Source: Reyranella massiliensis 521 (GTDB lineage: Bacteria > Pseudomonadota > Alphaproteobacteria > Reyranellales > Reyranellaceae). Taken from it: 49,703 nucleotides of DNA. Positions 38,620 through 46,632 of this stretch are shown piece by piece. The notes beneath the pieces were generated by a model, which worked only from the letters and a program-made list of their open reading frames with translations, did not search any database and was not told where the DNA came from. The first letter of the stretch is position 1; each line of letters begins with the position of its first letter. Position numbers and translations under genes: made by a program. The stretch spans positions 1-49,703 of the forward strand of contig CAMARK010000028.1 in the NCBI GenBank assembly GCA_945860205.1. The letters are read 5' to 3'.

Positions 38620-40098
38620 TTACCGCTTTTGCGGCGCCTCGGTGCGGACGTGGACGACGGCGACGTCGTCGGCATGGAAGCGTCTCCAGCCGGCCAAGCG
38701 GTCGAGTTCGGCGACATGGGGATCGGCGGGATGGAAGAGCGTCCAGCCGATGTCGAAGTCGGCCAGCAGCTTCGGCATGTCGGCCAGCGCGTTGAACCGG
38801 CGCAGCAGCGGCTCACCGTACATGTCCAGCCGGCCGTCGATGAACGGCGCGATGCCCAGGAACATCAGATAGCCGCCGACATCGTAGCCGTTGAATACCC
38901 GCCCCGTGATGCCGGCCCGCTTGACCGCCTCGACCGCCGCGGCGGGGACATAGGTGTTGGGTATGACGATGCCTGGCAGGCGCCAGACCCCCACGCCGAT
39001 GGCGATCGCCATTGCCGCCGCGAGAGCCCCGCGCGCCAAGCCGGCGGAGGATGCCGCGCGGAGCCAGCCGCGGAGCGACCGGGCGAGGGGCTCGTCACCC
39101 AGGCGCCGCAGCTCGGCCGCCAGCGCCGGCGCCACGATCAGCGGCGCGCACAGGCCCAGCAGCTCGGCGTGCCGCTGATGCACGAGCGCCATATGCAGGA
39201 TGACCAGGACCATGACGATCCGGGTGACCGGCAGGCGCAGGCCGAGCGACAGCGCGCCCAGCAGAACCAGCATCAGCCACAGTTCCAGGACATGGCCGCG
39301 CTGCATGTTGGGCTGCTGCCATTCGTTGATCCACGAGAGCGCATAGTTCATCCGCTGAACTTCGAACGGAAACAGCAGCCCTGAGAGTCCATGCGGCGTG
39401 GCGAGAGAGGCGGCCAAGGCGAGCGTCCCGAAGACGGCCCAGCCGCGCACCGCGCGCCACGCCGCGCGGCGATCCGCGGCGTCGAATACCGCCTCGGCGG
39501 CGAACATGCCGGCGAGGCCGAGGCCGAAGACGTGGCTGCCGTGGATGTTGGCCCACAGCACCATCACCAGGGCGAGCCAGGGTGATGGCGCGCGATTGTC
39601 GGCGCGGGCCGCGACCAGCGCCGCCGTCCAGACGACGAGCAGCGGGAAGACCACGACATGCGGCCGGGCCAGCAGATGGGGAAAGCAGAGGCCCCAGGCG
39701 GCGAGGACCGCAGCGGCCATCGCCCAGACCGGCAGGTAACGCAGCAGCGCAAAGGCAAGGATCGCAAGGGCTGCGGCAAAACAGGTGGCCCCGGCGACAG
39801 CCAGCGCCACCCAGCCCAGCCTGTCGTAGAGCAGCGCGGTGGCGACTTCGACCAGCCACTCGTGGGCGATCCAGCGCGCGCCCGGCATCGAATGCGAAAA
39901 CACGTCGCCGCCCGGCACCTCGCGATGGGCCAGGATCCAGCGTCCCACGGCGATGTGGGAGAAGACGTCGGGGTCGCGCAGCAACTGTCCGCCCCGGCCG
40001 ATCGCCGCCGCCCAGGCCAGCAGCGCCACGATTGCAGTCGCTATGAGCCTCGTCGCGCCAGAGGTGGAGACCTTGACCGGCCCGGTGGGTGCGTTCAT
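38620..40098 (-). CDS. Polytopic GT-C-like membrane protein
   Basis: A 492-aa protein with roughly ten to eleven predicted membrane helices. After the first helix it has LLRDPDVFSHIAVGRWILAH, then HSMPGARWIAHEWLVEVATALLYD in the first external loop. This resembles the acidic loop motif of GT-C glycosyltransferases and a large uncharacterised family that shares D-x-D-x-x-x-H-x-x-x-G-x-W-I-L and W-x-A-H-E-W-L. The C-terminal soluble part includes VFNGYDVGGYLMFLGIAPFIDGRLDMYG. It may move a sugar from a lipid carrier, but no donor or acceptor can be named. ATG 40098 is chosen; the open frame upstream has no membrane or start context. Confidence 0.72.
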   Translation of the reverse strand: MNAPTGPVKVSTSGATRLIATAIVALLAWAAAIGRGGQLLRDPDVFSHIAVGRWILAHREVPGGDVFSHSMPGARWIAHEWLVEVATALLYDRLGWVALAVAGATCFAAALAILAFALLRYLPVWAMAAAVLAAWGLCFPHLLARPHVVVFPLLVVWTAALVAARADNRAPSPWLALVMVLWANIHGSHVFGLGLAGMFAAEAVFDAADRRAAWRAVRGWAVFGTLALAASLATPHGLSGLLFPFEVQRMNYALSWINEWQQPNMQRGHVLELWLMLVLLGALSLGLRLPVTRIVMVLVILHMALVHQRHAELLGLCAPLIVAPALAAELRRLGDEPLARSLRGWLRAASSAGLARGALAAAMAIAIGVGVWRLPGIVIPNTYVPAAAVEAVKRAGITGRVFNGYDVGGYLMFLGIAPFIDGRLDMYGEPLLRRFNALADMPKLLADFDIGWTLFHPADPHVAELDRLAGWRRFHADDVAVVHVRTEAPQKR

Positions 40099-40158
40099 CG
40101 TTTGAATTGTCGCTCCAGTCAGCCGCGTAGGCGACGTGTCCCAACAAGGTATCCGACC

Positions 40159-40272
40159 ATGAAATCGATCATCCTTGCACTCGTCCTCGCCGTCGGCGGT
40201 GTCTCTGCTTTTGTCATGATGGCAGCAACCCAAGCCGAAGCTCAAAACAGCGCGCCGAAGCCCAAAGACTAG
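40159..40272 (+). CDS. 37-aa putative secreted peptide
   Basis: ATG 40159 opens MKSIILALVLAVGGVSAFV followed by a signal-peptidase-type AEA site and then a mature tail of about nine residues, QNSAPKPKD. An AAGG lies 8-11 bases upstream. Either it is a tiny secreted or membrane peptide or the leader remnant of a larger gene. The stop overlaps the convergent nSTAND gene stop by 4 bp. The coding call rests on the clear signal-peptide pattern and start context. Confidence 0.5.
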   Translation: MKSIILALVLAVGGVSAFVMMAATQAEAQNSAPKPKD

Positions 40273-43200
40273 GTTCGGCTACAAGGCTCACCGCGGCAGC
40301 TCTCCGCCAAGCTTCTGGATTCGCTCGCGACGTCGGCGGTTACGTCTTCCGGCCAGCGTTCGCGCGGGCTCCAGGCGAGCTTGTCCACGGCAGTGGCGAA
40401 GCAAGCCTTGTACGCGGCCATCGCTCCCGGCTTGTCGCCCTTCGCCTCGAGCGTCAACCCGATCCGCTGATGGTTGTTGGCCAGTGACTTGCGCCACCGG
40501 GAATTCTTGATCAATCGGGAATCCAGATCGACGGTCATCTCAAGCGCTTCAAGGTAGGCCGCCACGGCGGCGTCGAGCTTGCCGGTCGCGCGAAAGCCAT
40601 CGCCCACTTTTTGTCGTGCATTCGCTACGTCAAAGAAAGCGTTGTTGCTTTGCGGCAGGCGGTCATGGGTTTCGAGCGTCAGGCTGAGGTAGCGGTCGAA
40701 CTCTTGCATGGCCGCATCGGGATTGCCGCTAAGCAGATAAAGATCGCCCACTCGCTGGTACGTGATCGCCAGGCCTTGGCGCCACAGGTAAATTGAGGGG
40801 TCGCTGTTGGTGAGTTGATGAACGGTGTCGCGCGAGACCTGGTACTCGGCGAGCGCGTTCTTCCAGTCACGCTGTTGCAGAAGAATATCGCCCAAGCGCA
40901 GGCTGGTGCCGGAAACCAGCACGAGATAGTCCTTGTTGCCCCGCGCACGGGCTGACAACTGCCGGGCGATAGCGGCGGCGGCCCGGTAGGAGCCCGTCGA
41001 TTCGGCCAGCTTGCCATGGGCCTGCAGCGTATCGCCGAGCTCCTCGTGCGCCTCCGCCAGATAGCGGCGCCAGCGCAGGTTGTCCGGCTGGCCGGCATCG
41101 AGCTTCTCGGCGTGCGCCACCCACGCATTCTGTGCCGCCGCGGCGTCCTCCATCTTGCCGAGACTGCGCAACGCCAGGCCGAGGCGCTTGTGGCTGTTCA
41201 TGAACTCACGTTGCGCCAACTCTTCCTGCGGATTTTGCGCAACGTGCGGCGCCAGCTTGGCAAGCGCCTCACGGGCATGATTGGCGGCCTCAGCCGAATC
41301 ACCGGTCTGGAAGAAGACGTCGCTGAGCTGGCCACGCGCCTGGCCTTGCAGAAGGGCCCACCGCGCATCGCCGCGATGCCTGGCAGCAAGCCCATCGGCA
41401 AGGCCCAGGGCCTTGCCGGCAAGGTCGCGGGCCGCCGCGACGTCGCCCAGCTCGACGCTGGCAAAACTCAGGACACCCAGCAACTGCACGCGCGCGGCCG
41501 TCACGTCGTCGGGCTCGCCCGGCAAGCCCTCGACCGTCTTGCGCGAGCGCGCGGCCAGGTCGCTCAACAAAGGTCGCGACACCACGCCTTCATGGTAGCC
41601 ATCGATCAGCTGCTGCAGGCTGCCGGCCGCCTGGTCGAGCGCCAGGCGGTAGCTGTTCTCCGCCTCGACGCGGGCGGCCGTCGCCAGGGTGCGCTGGTGC
41701 CAGGCGTAGCCACCCGCCGCCAGTGCCAGCAACAGCAACACCGACACCGCGCCGGCAAAGCGCCGGCTGCGGCGAAGCTTGTCGCGCAACGCCGCCTGTC
41801 CGGCCTCCTGGGCGCGGCGCTGCCGCTCCTGTTCGGCAGCACTCGAGGCCTCGACATAGGCCACCGTCTCGGGATCGAGATCGGTGCCGCGGCGAGAAAG
41901 TATGTCTTCCGCCTCTGCCAGTCTCCGCCCCGCCGGCAGCAACAGGTCGTCCTCCTGCCCGTGCTGTGCCCAGACAGCGGCCTCGGCCTGCAGGCGGCGG
42001 CGCACGATCAGGAAGTCGCGATGCTCGACGATCAGGTCGCGCAAGCGCGGCCAATGGCTGAGCAACGCCTCGTGCGCCAGCCGGAAGGTGCGCCCCTTCC
42101 CGGTATCGTCGGCGACGGCCAGCCTCGCATCGACCAGCATCTGCGCCAGGGCGAGCTGCTCGGCGCCGACGATCGAGGTCTCGCGCACGACGCGCGACGT
42201 CGCGACTGCCGAGGCTTCGCCCACCTCGACCAGCGAGAGCAGCAAGCCGGGCAGTGCCGCGGCGTGCTCGGGCGAAAGCGCCTGCACCAACCGCTCGGCA
42301 CGGCGCGCGATGGCGCCCTCGAGCTGACCCAGTTCATTGTAGGTCGCATAGGTAAGCAGGCGCTTGTCGCTGCCCTCGACGTCGCGGTGATAGAGCTCGT
42401 CGAGCAGGAAGGACAAGAGCGGCAGCGAGGCGGAATCGCGGGTCGCGGCCTCGCGAATGACGGCCGCCAGCGAGACGCCGCTCCGGGCATCCTTCTCGAA
42501 GGTGATGCCGGCGGCTTCGGCCGGCCGGGTGATGATGAGATCGATCTCGGCGCCGGTCGGCGGCACGAGGTGATACTGCCCGAGGCCGGCGGCGAGCTCG
42601 GCGAGCTGGGGCAGTTCGGGCATGTGGTGAAAGAAGTCGCTGCGCAGCGTCGCGATCACCCAGACCATGCCGGAGGTGGCCAGCCGCGCCACGGCGGCAT
42701 CGAGCGCCCGGCGATCGTCGTCGGAGATCGCGCCCGATGTGAAGACCGCTTCGAGCTGGTCGAGCACCAGCACCAGCCGGCCCACCCGGCGGTCGCCGGG
42801 CGACGCGTGCGGATCGGCGGCGGCGGCGCGCTCCAGCGCCACGCGCAGCGGCCCGGCGCCGACCGCAGGCGGGCCGCCCAGCAACGCGGCCAGCTCGGCC
42901 TGGCCGTAGCCGATCGCCGCCAGTTCCGGCAGGGCATCGGGGCGCAACAGCGCCGCCGCCAGCCCTTCGAGCGGCGCGGGCGCGAGGTCGGCGGGATGGA
43001 CGATGACATGGCGCCAGGTGGTCTGGCCCCCGTCCACACTTGGGACGACACCGGGCGCCATGAGATCGGGCACCAGCCCGGCGCGCACCAGCGACGACTT
43101 GCCGGAGCCGCTGGCGCCCAGGACCAGCATGAACGCCTTGTTCTCGGCGGCGCGCTTGACCAGGGCTTCGGTGATCTCGCGCTCGGCGCGCTCGCGGCCG

Positions 43201-43898
43201 AAGAAGACGGCGGCGTGCTCGCGGTCGAAAGCCTGCAGGCCGCGATAGGGCGAGCCCGCCCACCATTCGATGCGCGCGCCTTCGCCCGCCGGCGTCGTGC
43301 GCCGCAGCAGCTCGGGCAGGCGGCGACGCAGCAGCTCGCGCAGATGCTGTTCGAGCTGGGCCTCGAACTCCTCCAGCGTGGTGAAGCGATTGAACGCGGC
43401 CTTGAACTGGCCGCCCGCGTCCTCGAAGTGGGACTGCCAGAAATTCTGCAGCGACTCCCACTGGCTTCTGATCTGGTCGAGCTGGTCGACGCGGCTGAAG
43501 CGCGCAAAACCCTCGCCCTGCTTGCGGTAGACCAGCAGGTCGGGAACGCCGCTGCGCTGTTCGCGAGCCGCCAGCGCGCTCTCGAACTCCCATTCCGTGC
43601 CGGTCACCGGCGCGCGCCCGTCGATGCCGCGATATTCGCGCGTGGCCGTGCGCTCGGGCAGCGGCGTGCCCAGCCGCGACCACAGGATCAGCACCAGTAT
43701 GTCGGCATCGGCCGGCGGGTCGATGATGTCCTGGAAATGGCCCGAGCTCAGCATCGGCTCGTATTCCCAGAGCACCGGCGTGATGTCGAAGAACGAGGCG
43801 AATTCGCGCTTCAGGCGGCCAATCACCAGCGCGGCGCGACGGCGCTCGTCGTTCACGTCACCAGGCGAGGAGATGAATATCCGGAAGCGCTGCGACAT
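40269..43898 (-). CDS. DUF4062-nSTAND1 NTPase with transmembrane helix and TPR-like C-terminus
   Basis: A 1209-aa protein with clear modules. Residues 4-110 (FRIFISSPGDVNDERRRA, ILVLILWSRLGTPL, GTEWEFESAL) resemble DUF4062, a TIR-like domain. The NTPase starts near 215 (SPYRGLQAFDREHAAVFFGRE): Walker A GASGSGKSS at 261-269, Walker B LVLVLDQLEAVF near 376-386, then a winged-helix-like region (FRLAHEALLSHWPRL, 605-619). One transmembrane helix lies at about 714-731. Residues 740-1190 are TPR-like helix pairs (GDVAAARDLAGKAL; GKMEDAAAAQNAW; GNPDAAMQEFDRYL). This is STAND sensor architecture: the C-terminal repeats, outside or at the membrane, would sense a signal and the N-terminus would act. 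Confidence 0.88.
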   Translation of the reverse strand: MSQRFRIFISSPGDVNDERRRAALVIGRLKREFASFFDITPVLWEYEPMLSSGHFQDIIDPPADADILVLILWSRLGTPLPERTATREYRGIDGRAPVTGTEWEFESALAAREQRSGVPDLLVYRKQGEGFARFSRVDQLDQIRSQWESLQNFWQSHFEDAGGQFKAAFNRFTTLEEFEAQLEQHLRELLRRRLPELLRRTTPAGEGARIEWWAGSPYRGLQAFDREHAAVFFGRERAEREITEALVKRAAENKAFMLVLGASGSGKSSLVRAGLVPDLMAPGVVPSVDGGQTTWRHVIVHPADLAPAPLEGLAAALLRPDALPELAAIGYGQAELAALLGGPPAVGAGPLRVALERAAAADPHASPGDRRVGRLVLVLDQLEAVFTSGAISDDDRRALDAAVARLATSGMVWVIATLRSDFFHHMPELPQLAELAAGLGQYHLVPPTGAEIDLIITRPAEAAGITFEKDARSGVSLAAVIREAATRDSASLPLLSFLLDELYHRDVEGSDKRLLTYATYNELGQLEGAIARRAERLVQALSPEHAAALPGLLLSLVEVGEASAVATSRVVRETSIVGAEQLALAQMLVDARLAVADDTGKGRTFRLAHEALLSHWPRLRDLIVEHRDFLIVRRRLQAEAAVWAQHGQEDDLLLPAGRRLAEAEDILSRRGTDLDPETVAYVEASSAAEQERQRRAQEAGQAALRDKLRRSRRFAGAVSVLLLLALAAGGYAWHQRTLATAARVEAENSYRLALDQAAGSLQQLIDGYHEGVVSRPLLSDLAARSRKTVEGLPGEPDDVTAARVQLLGVLSFASVELGDVAAARDLAGKALGLADGLAARHRGDARWALLQGQARGQLSDVFFQTGDSAEAANHAREALAKLAPHVAQNPQEELAQREFMNSHKRLGLALRSLGKMEDAAAAQNAWVAHAEKLDAGQPDNLRWRRYLAEAHEELGDTLQAHGKLAESTGSYRAAAAIARQLSARARGNKDYLVLVSGTSLRLGDILLQQRDWKNALAEYQVSRDTVHQLTNSDPSIYLWRQGLAITYQRVGDLYLLSGNPDAAMQEFDRYLSLTLETHDRLPQSNNAFFDVANARQKVGDGFRATGKLDAAVAAYLEALEMTVDLDSRLIKNSRWRKSLANNHQRIGLTLEAKGDKPGAMAAYKACFATAVDKLAWSPRERWPEDVTADVASESRSLAESCRGEPCSRT

Positions 43899-43989
43899 CG
43901 GGCGACGGGGTTCCGTTCAAGGCACTCCCGAGCATGGCGGACAATCTCCGCGGCGTCACCTTTCGGAGAAGAACCTCAGGCCCCGACCT

Positions 43990-44607
43990 TCAGGCTGGCG
44001 GCAGGTGGCTGGTGTCGTTGATGAAGCCGACCCGGACGTCACCCGCGGCAAAGACCTCGATCTCGTTCAGGGTGCACGGATCCTGGGACAGCCGCCAATA
44101 GGCCGACAGTGGCTGGTCGAGAAGCTGCAGGAGGAGGGCGCGGTTGACGCTGTCGTGGCCGACCAGGACGACGGTGTCGTTGGCATGCTGCGCCAGCATC
44201 GCCCGCAGCGCATCGGACGTGCGCGCCACCACGTCCTGCAGCGACTCGCCCTCGGGAAAGCGTACGAGATGCGGCGACTCGCGCCAGAGCTGATAGGCCA
44301 CCGGCGTCTCGGCCTTGACCTCCTCATGGGTGCGCATCTGCCAGGCGCCGTAGTCGATGTCGCCCAGCCCTTCGTGGACCGACGCGGCAATCCCGCAGGC
44401 CGCTGCGATCTTGGCCCCCGTCACCACGCAGCGCTCCCGGGGGCTGGTGTAGACGGCCACCGGCTTCCAGTGCGCCGCGATGCGGCGGGCGAGTGCGGCG
44501 GACTGGGCGAGGCCAAGCTCGGTGAGGGGCAGCTCGGCACGGCCGCGAAAGCGCGCCGGGTGGATGCCTTCGACGTGGCCGTGACGCGTGAGGAGGATCT
44601 TGGTCAT
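43990..44607 (-). CDS. Histidine phosphatase-family protein (phosphoglycerate mutase-like)
   Basis: A 205-aa protein. The catalytic TRHGHVEG (His8 phospho-acceptor), TSPRERCVVTG, GLGDIDYGAWQ (general acid region), and VLVGHDSVNRALLL (second His) follow branch 1 of the histidine phosphatase family, near alpha-ribazole phosphatase (CobC) and GpmB types. The substrate is not predictable. ATG 44607 gives a canonical N-terminus MTKILLTRHG and is preceded by GAGGAGGAT on its strand-complement context. It is 91 bp downstream of the nSTAND gene start in the opposite reading sense of transcription order, so probably its own unit. Confidence 0.88.
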   Translation of the reverse strand: MTKILLTRHGHVEGIHPARFRGRAELPLTELGLAQSAALARRIAAHWKPVAVYTSPRERCVVTGAKIAAACGIAASVHEGLGDIDYGAWQMRTHEEVKAETPVAYQLWRESPHLVRFPEGESLQDVVARTSDALRAMLAQHANDTVVLVGHDSVNRALLLQLLDQPLSAYWRLSQDPCTLNEIEVFAAGDVRVGFINDTSHLPPA

Positions 44608-44741
44608 GGCCCAGTCTAGCCACTGTTGCCCGTCTGCCACAGGCGGGAACCCACCGCTTAGGTGCCGGCAACGCCCATCCCCAACTCCCGTTGGCCTGGG
44701 CACGTCGTGCAATGAGACAACCAACCTTCGGGGAGAATCAG

Positions 44742-45701
44742 GTGAAAAAGGCTCTATTGGCTGCTGCGGCAGCAGTTCTCGTCCTGCCCGCTGCGGCGCA
44801 GGCCCAGTCCATGTTTACCCCGGGCGTCTCCACGCCGGGCTTCTATGTCGGCATCGAGGGCGGCGGTAACTGGCTGTTGAACAACAACAACTACAATATG
44901 GACATCGGCTACGCGGCCGGTGGTGTCGTCGGCTACGATTTCGTCGGGCCCCGTCTTGAACTCGAAGGCGTGTTCCGCAGCAACAACGGTCGCGGCACCG
45001 CCAACTTCGGCAACGTGTTCAGCAACGTGAGCGGCCGTATCGAGCAGCTCGCCGTGATGGCCAACCTGCTTTACGACTTTGCCCCCGGCGCCACGATCAC
45101 GCCTTATGTCGGTGCCGGCGCCGGCATCGCCTTCGCCGATCAGTCGATCAACGGTTGCTCGCTGTGCAGCACCCAGTTCGCCTATCAGGGTATCGTCGGC
45201 CTCGGCTGGAACGTCGACCGCAACTTCCGCGTCAACCTCGACGGCCGCTACTACGGCACGACCAGCCCGGGCGCCTACCAGAACAACAACATCACCGCGA
45301 TGCTGGGCATGACCGTCAAGTTCGGCCAGCCCGAGGCCGCGGCGCCGGCGCCGGCTCCTGCCGCCGTCGCACCGCCGTCATTCATGGTGTTCTTCGACTG
45401 GGACCGCTCGAACCTGTCGGAACAGGCGCTGGGCACGATCAAGCAGGCGGCCAACGCCTACAAGACCAAGGGCAACGCCCGCGTGACGGCGACCGGCCAC
45501 ACCGATACGTCGGGTGCGGAAGCCTACAACATGGCGCTGTCGCTGCGTCGTGCCAACACGGTCAAGGATGCGCTGGTGCGTGAAGGCGTGCCGGCCACCG
45601 CGATCGCGGTTGTCGGCCGCGGCGAAGCGGGCCTGCTGGTCAAGACCGGCGACAACGTCCGCGAGCCGCAGAACCGCCGCGTCGAGATCGTCATCCAGTA
45701 A
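44742..45701 (+). CDS. OmpA-family outer-membrane protein
   Basis: A 319-aa protein. GTG 44742 (GGGAGAATCAG upstream) starts MKKALLAAAAAVLVLPAAAQA, a signal peptide cut after Ala21. An eight-stranded barrel of about 180 residues follows (GFYVGIEGGGNWLLNNN; VVGYDFVGPRLELEGVFRS; TPYVGAGAGIAFAD). An Ala/Pro linker joins it to the C-terminal OmpA domain: FFDWDRSNLSEQAL, TGHTDTSGAEAYNMALSLRRANTVKDAL and NRRVEIVIQ, with the peptidoglycan-binding Asp and Arg. It links the outer membrane to the wall. A strong terminator follows. Confidence 0.95.
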   Translation: MKKALLAAAAAVLVLPAAAQAQSMFTPGVSTPGFYVGIEGGGNWLLNNNNYNMDIGYAAGGVVGYDFVGPRLELEGVFRSNNGRGTANFGNVFSNVSGRIEQLAVMANLLYDFAPGATITPYVGAGAGIAFADQSINGCSLCSTQFAYQGIVGLGWNVDRNFRVNLDGRYYGTTSPGAYQNNNITAMLGMTVKFGQPEAAAPAPAPAAVAPPSFMVFFDWDRSNLSEQALGTIKQAANAYKTKGNARVTATGHTDTSGAEAYNMALSLRRANTVKDALVREGVPATAIAVVGRGEAGLLVKTGDNVREPQNRRVEIVIQ

Positions 45702-45720
45702 ACCGAGCTAATCGAAATTG

Positions 45721-45751
45721 GCGGGCGGCGTGATCACGCCGCCCGCTTTTT
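45721..45751 (+). terminator. ompA-type gene rho-independent terminator overlapping ku end
   Basis: GCGGGCGGCGTGA (45721-45733) and TCACGCCGCCCGC (45734-45746) are a perfect 26-bp palindrome followed by TTTTT. It begins 19 bp after the OmpA-family stop. The right arm is also the last codons and stop of ku on the minus strand. Confidence 0.9.
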
Positions 45752-46624
45752 CGTGGCCGTCTTCTTCTTGGCCTTGCCGGCCTTGTCGCGGGCGGCGATG
45801 AAGCGGTCGGCCTTGTCGCGCGAGGGCCCACCGCCGCCCTTGAGGCTGCGGCGCAGCGCTTCCATCAGGTCGACGACCTTCTCGTCGGTTTCCTCGGGCG
45901 CGGTCGAGACCACGGGCTTGCCCTTGCTCTTGCGCGCGATCAGCTCACGCAGCGCGTCCTCGTAGCGGTCCTTGAAATGCGTCGGATCGAACTTGGCCGC
46001 CTGCTGGTCGATGATCTTCTCGGCGATGTCGAGCATGCGGGCGTCGGGCTTGGGCAGGTTGCGGTCGAACACCTCACCGCTGTCGCGGATCTCGTCGTGG
46101 CTGCGCAGCGTCGTCAGCAGGATGCCGGAATCGCGGGGCTCCAGGGCGCAGATGCGTTCGCGCGTGTGCAGCACGACGCGGCCCAGCGCCACCTTCTTCT
46201 GCTTGAGCATGGCGGCGCGGATCACGGCGAAGGCGTCGATGCCGGTCTTGCCGGCCGGCGCCAGATAGTAGGGCTCGTCCCAGTAGATGCGGTCGATGGT
46301 GGCGGCATCGACGAACTCCTCGATGTCGATGATGCGCGTCGATTCGAGCTTCACCGCGTCGAGCTCCTCCTTGTCGAGCAGGACGTACTTGTTCTTGGCC
46401 ACCGCGAACCCCTTCACCAGGTCGCCGCGCTCGACCACGTCGCCGGTGCCCGCGTCGATGGTCTGCATCTTGATGCGATTGTTGGTCTTGGGATTGATCA
46501 GGTTGAAGTGCACCTCGGCGCTGCGCTCCGTCGCCGAGAAAAGCGCGACGGGGCACGTGACCAGCGAGAGCCGGAGATGGCCCTCCCAGGTCGGCTTCAT
46601 CGCTTTGTGCTGGGCCTTGGCCAT
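45734..46624 (-). CDS. ku: Bacterial Ku, DNA end-binding protein
   Basis: A 296-aa homodimeric ring protein for non-homologous end joining. MAKAQHKAMKPTWEGHLRLSLVTCPVALFSAT is the family N-terminus. FNLINPKTNNRIKMQTID, KGFAVAKNKYVLLDKEELD, IEEFVDAATIDRIYWDEPYYLAP, and the minimal C-terminal region with a Lys-rich tail (KAGKAKKKTATKKRAA) are present. ATG 46624 follows TGAGGT. ligD ends 8 bp upstream, so ligD-ku are one operon. The open frame continues far upstream into ligD but that part is shadow. The terminator palindrome forms its last codons. Confidence 0.95.
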   Translation of the reverse strand: MAKAQHKAMKPTWEGHLRLSLVTCPVALFSATERSAEVHFNLINPKTNNRIKMQTIDAGTGDVVERGDLVKGFAVAKNKYVLLDKEELDAVKLESTRIIDIEEFVDAATIDRIYWDEPYYLAPAGKTGIDAFAVIRAAMLKQKKVALGRVVLHTRERICALEPRDSGILLTTLRSHDEIRDSGEVFDRNLPKPDARMLDIAEKIIDQQAAKFDPTHFKDRYEDALRELIARKSKGKPVVSTAPEETDEKVVDLMEALRRSLKGGGGPSRDKADRFIAARDKAGKAKKKTATKKRAA

Positions 46625-46632
46625 GATGGACC

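Noticed and set aside
41016-44021. A 1001-codon plus-strand frame opposite the nSTAND gene
   Set aside because: Composition is typical of antisense shadow (Arg, Gln, Gly, Ala, Leu) and no start context or motif is seen, whereas the minus-strand protein has clear domains.
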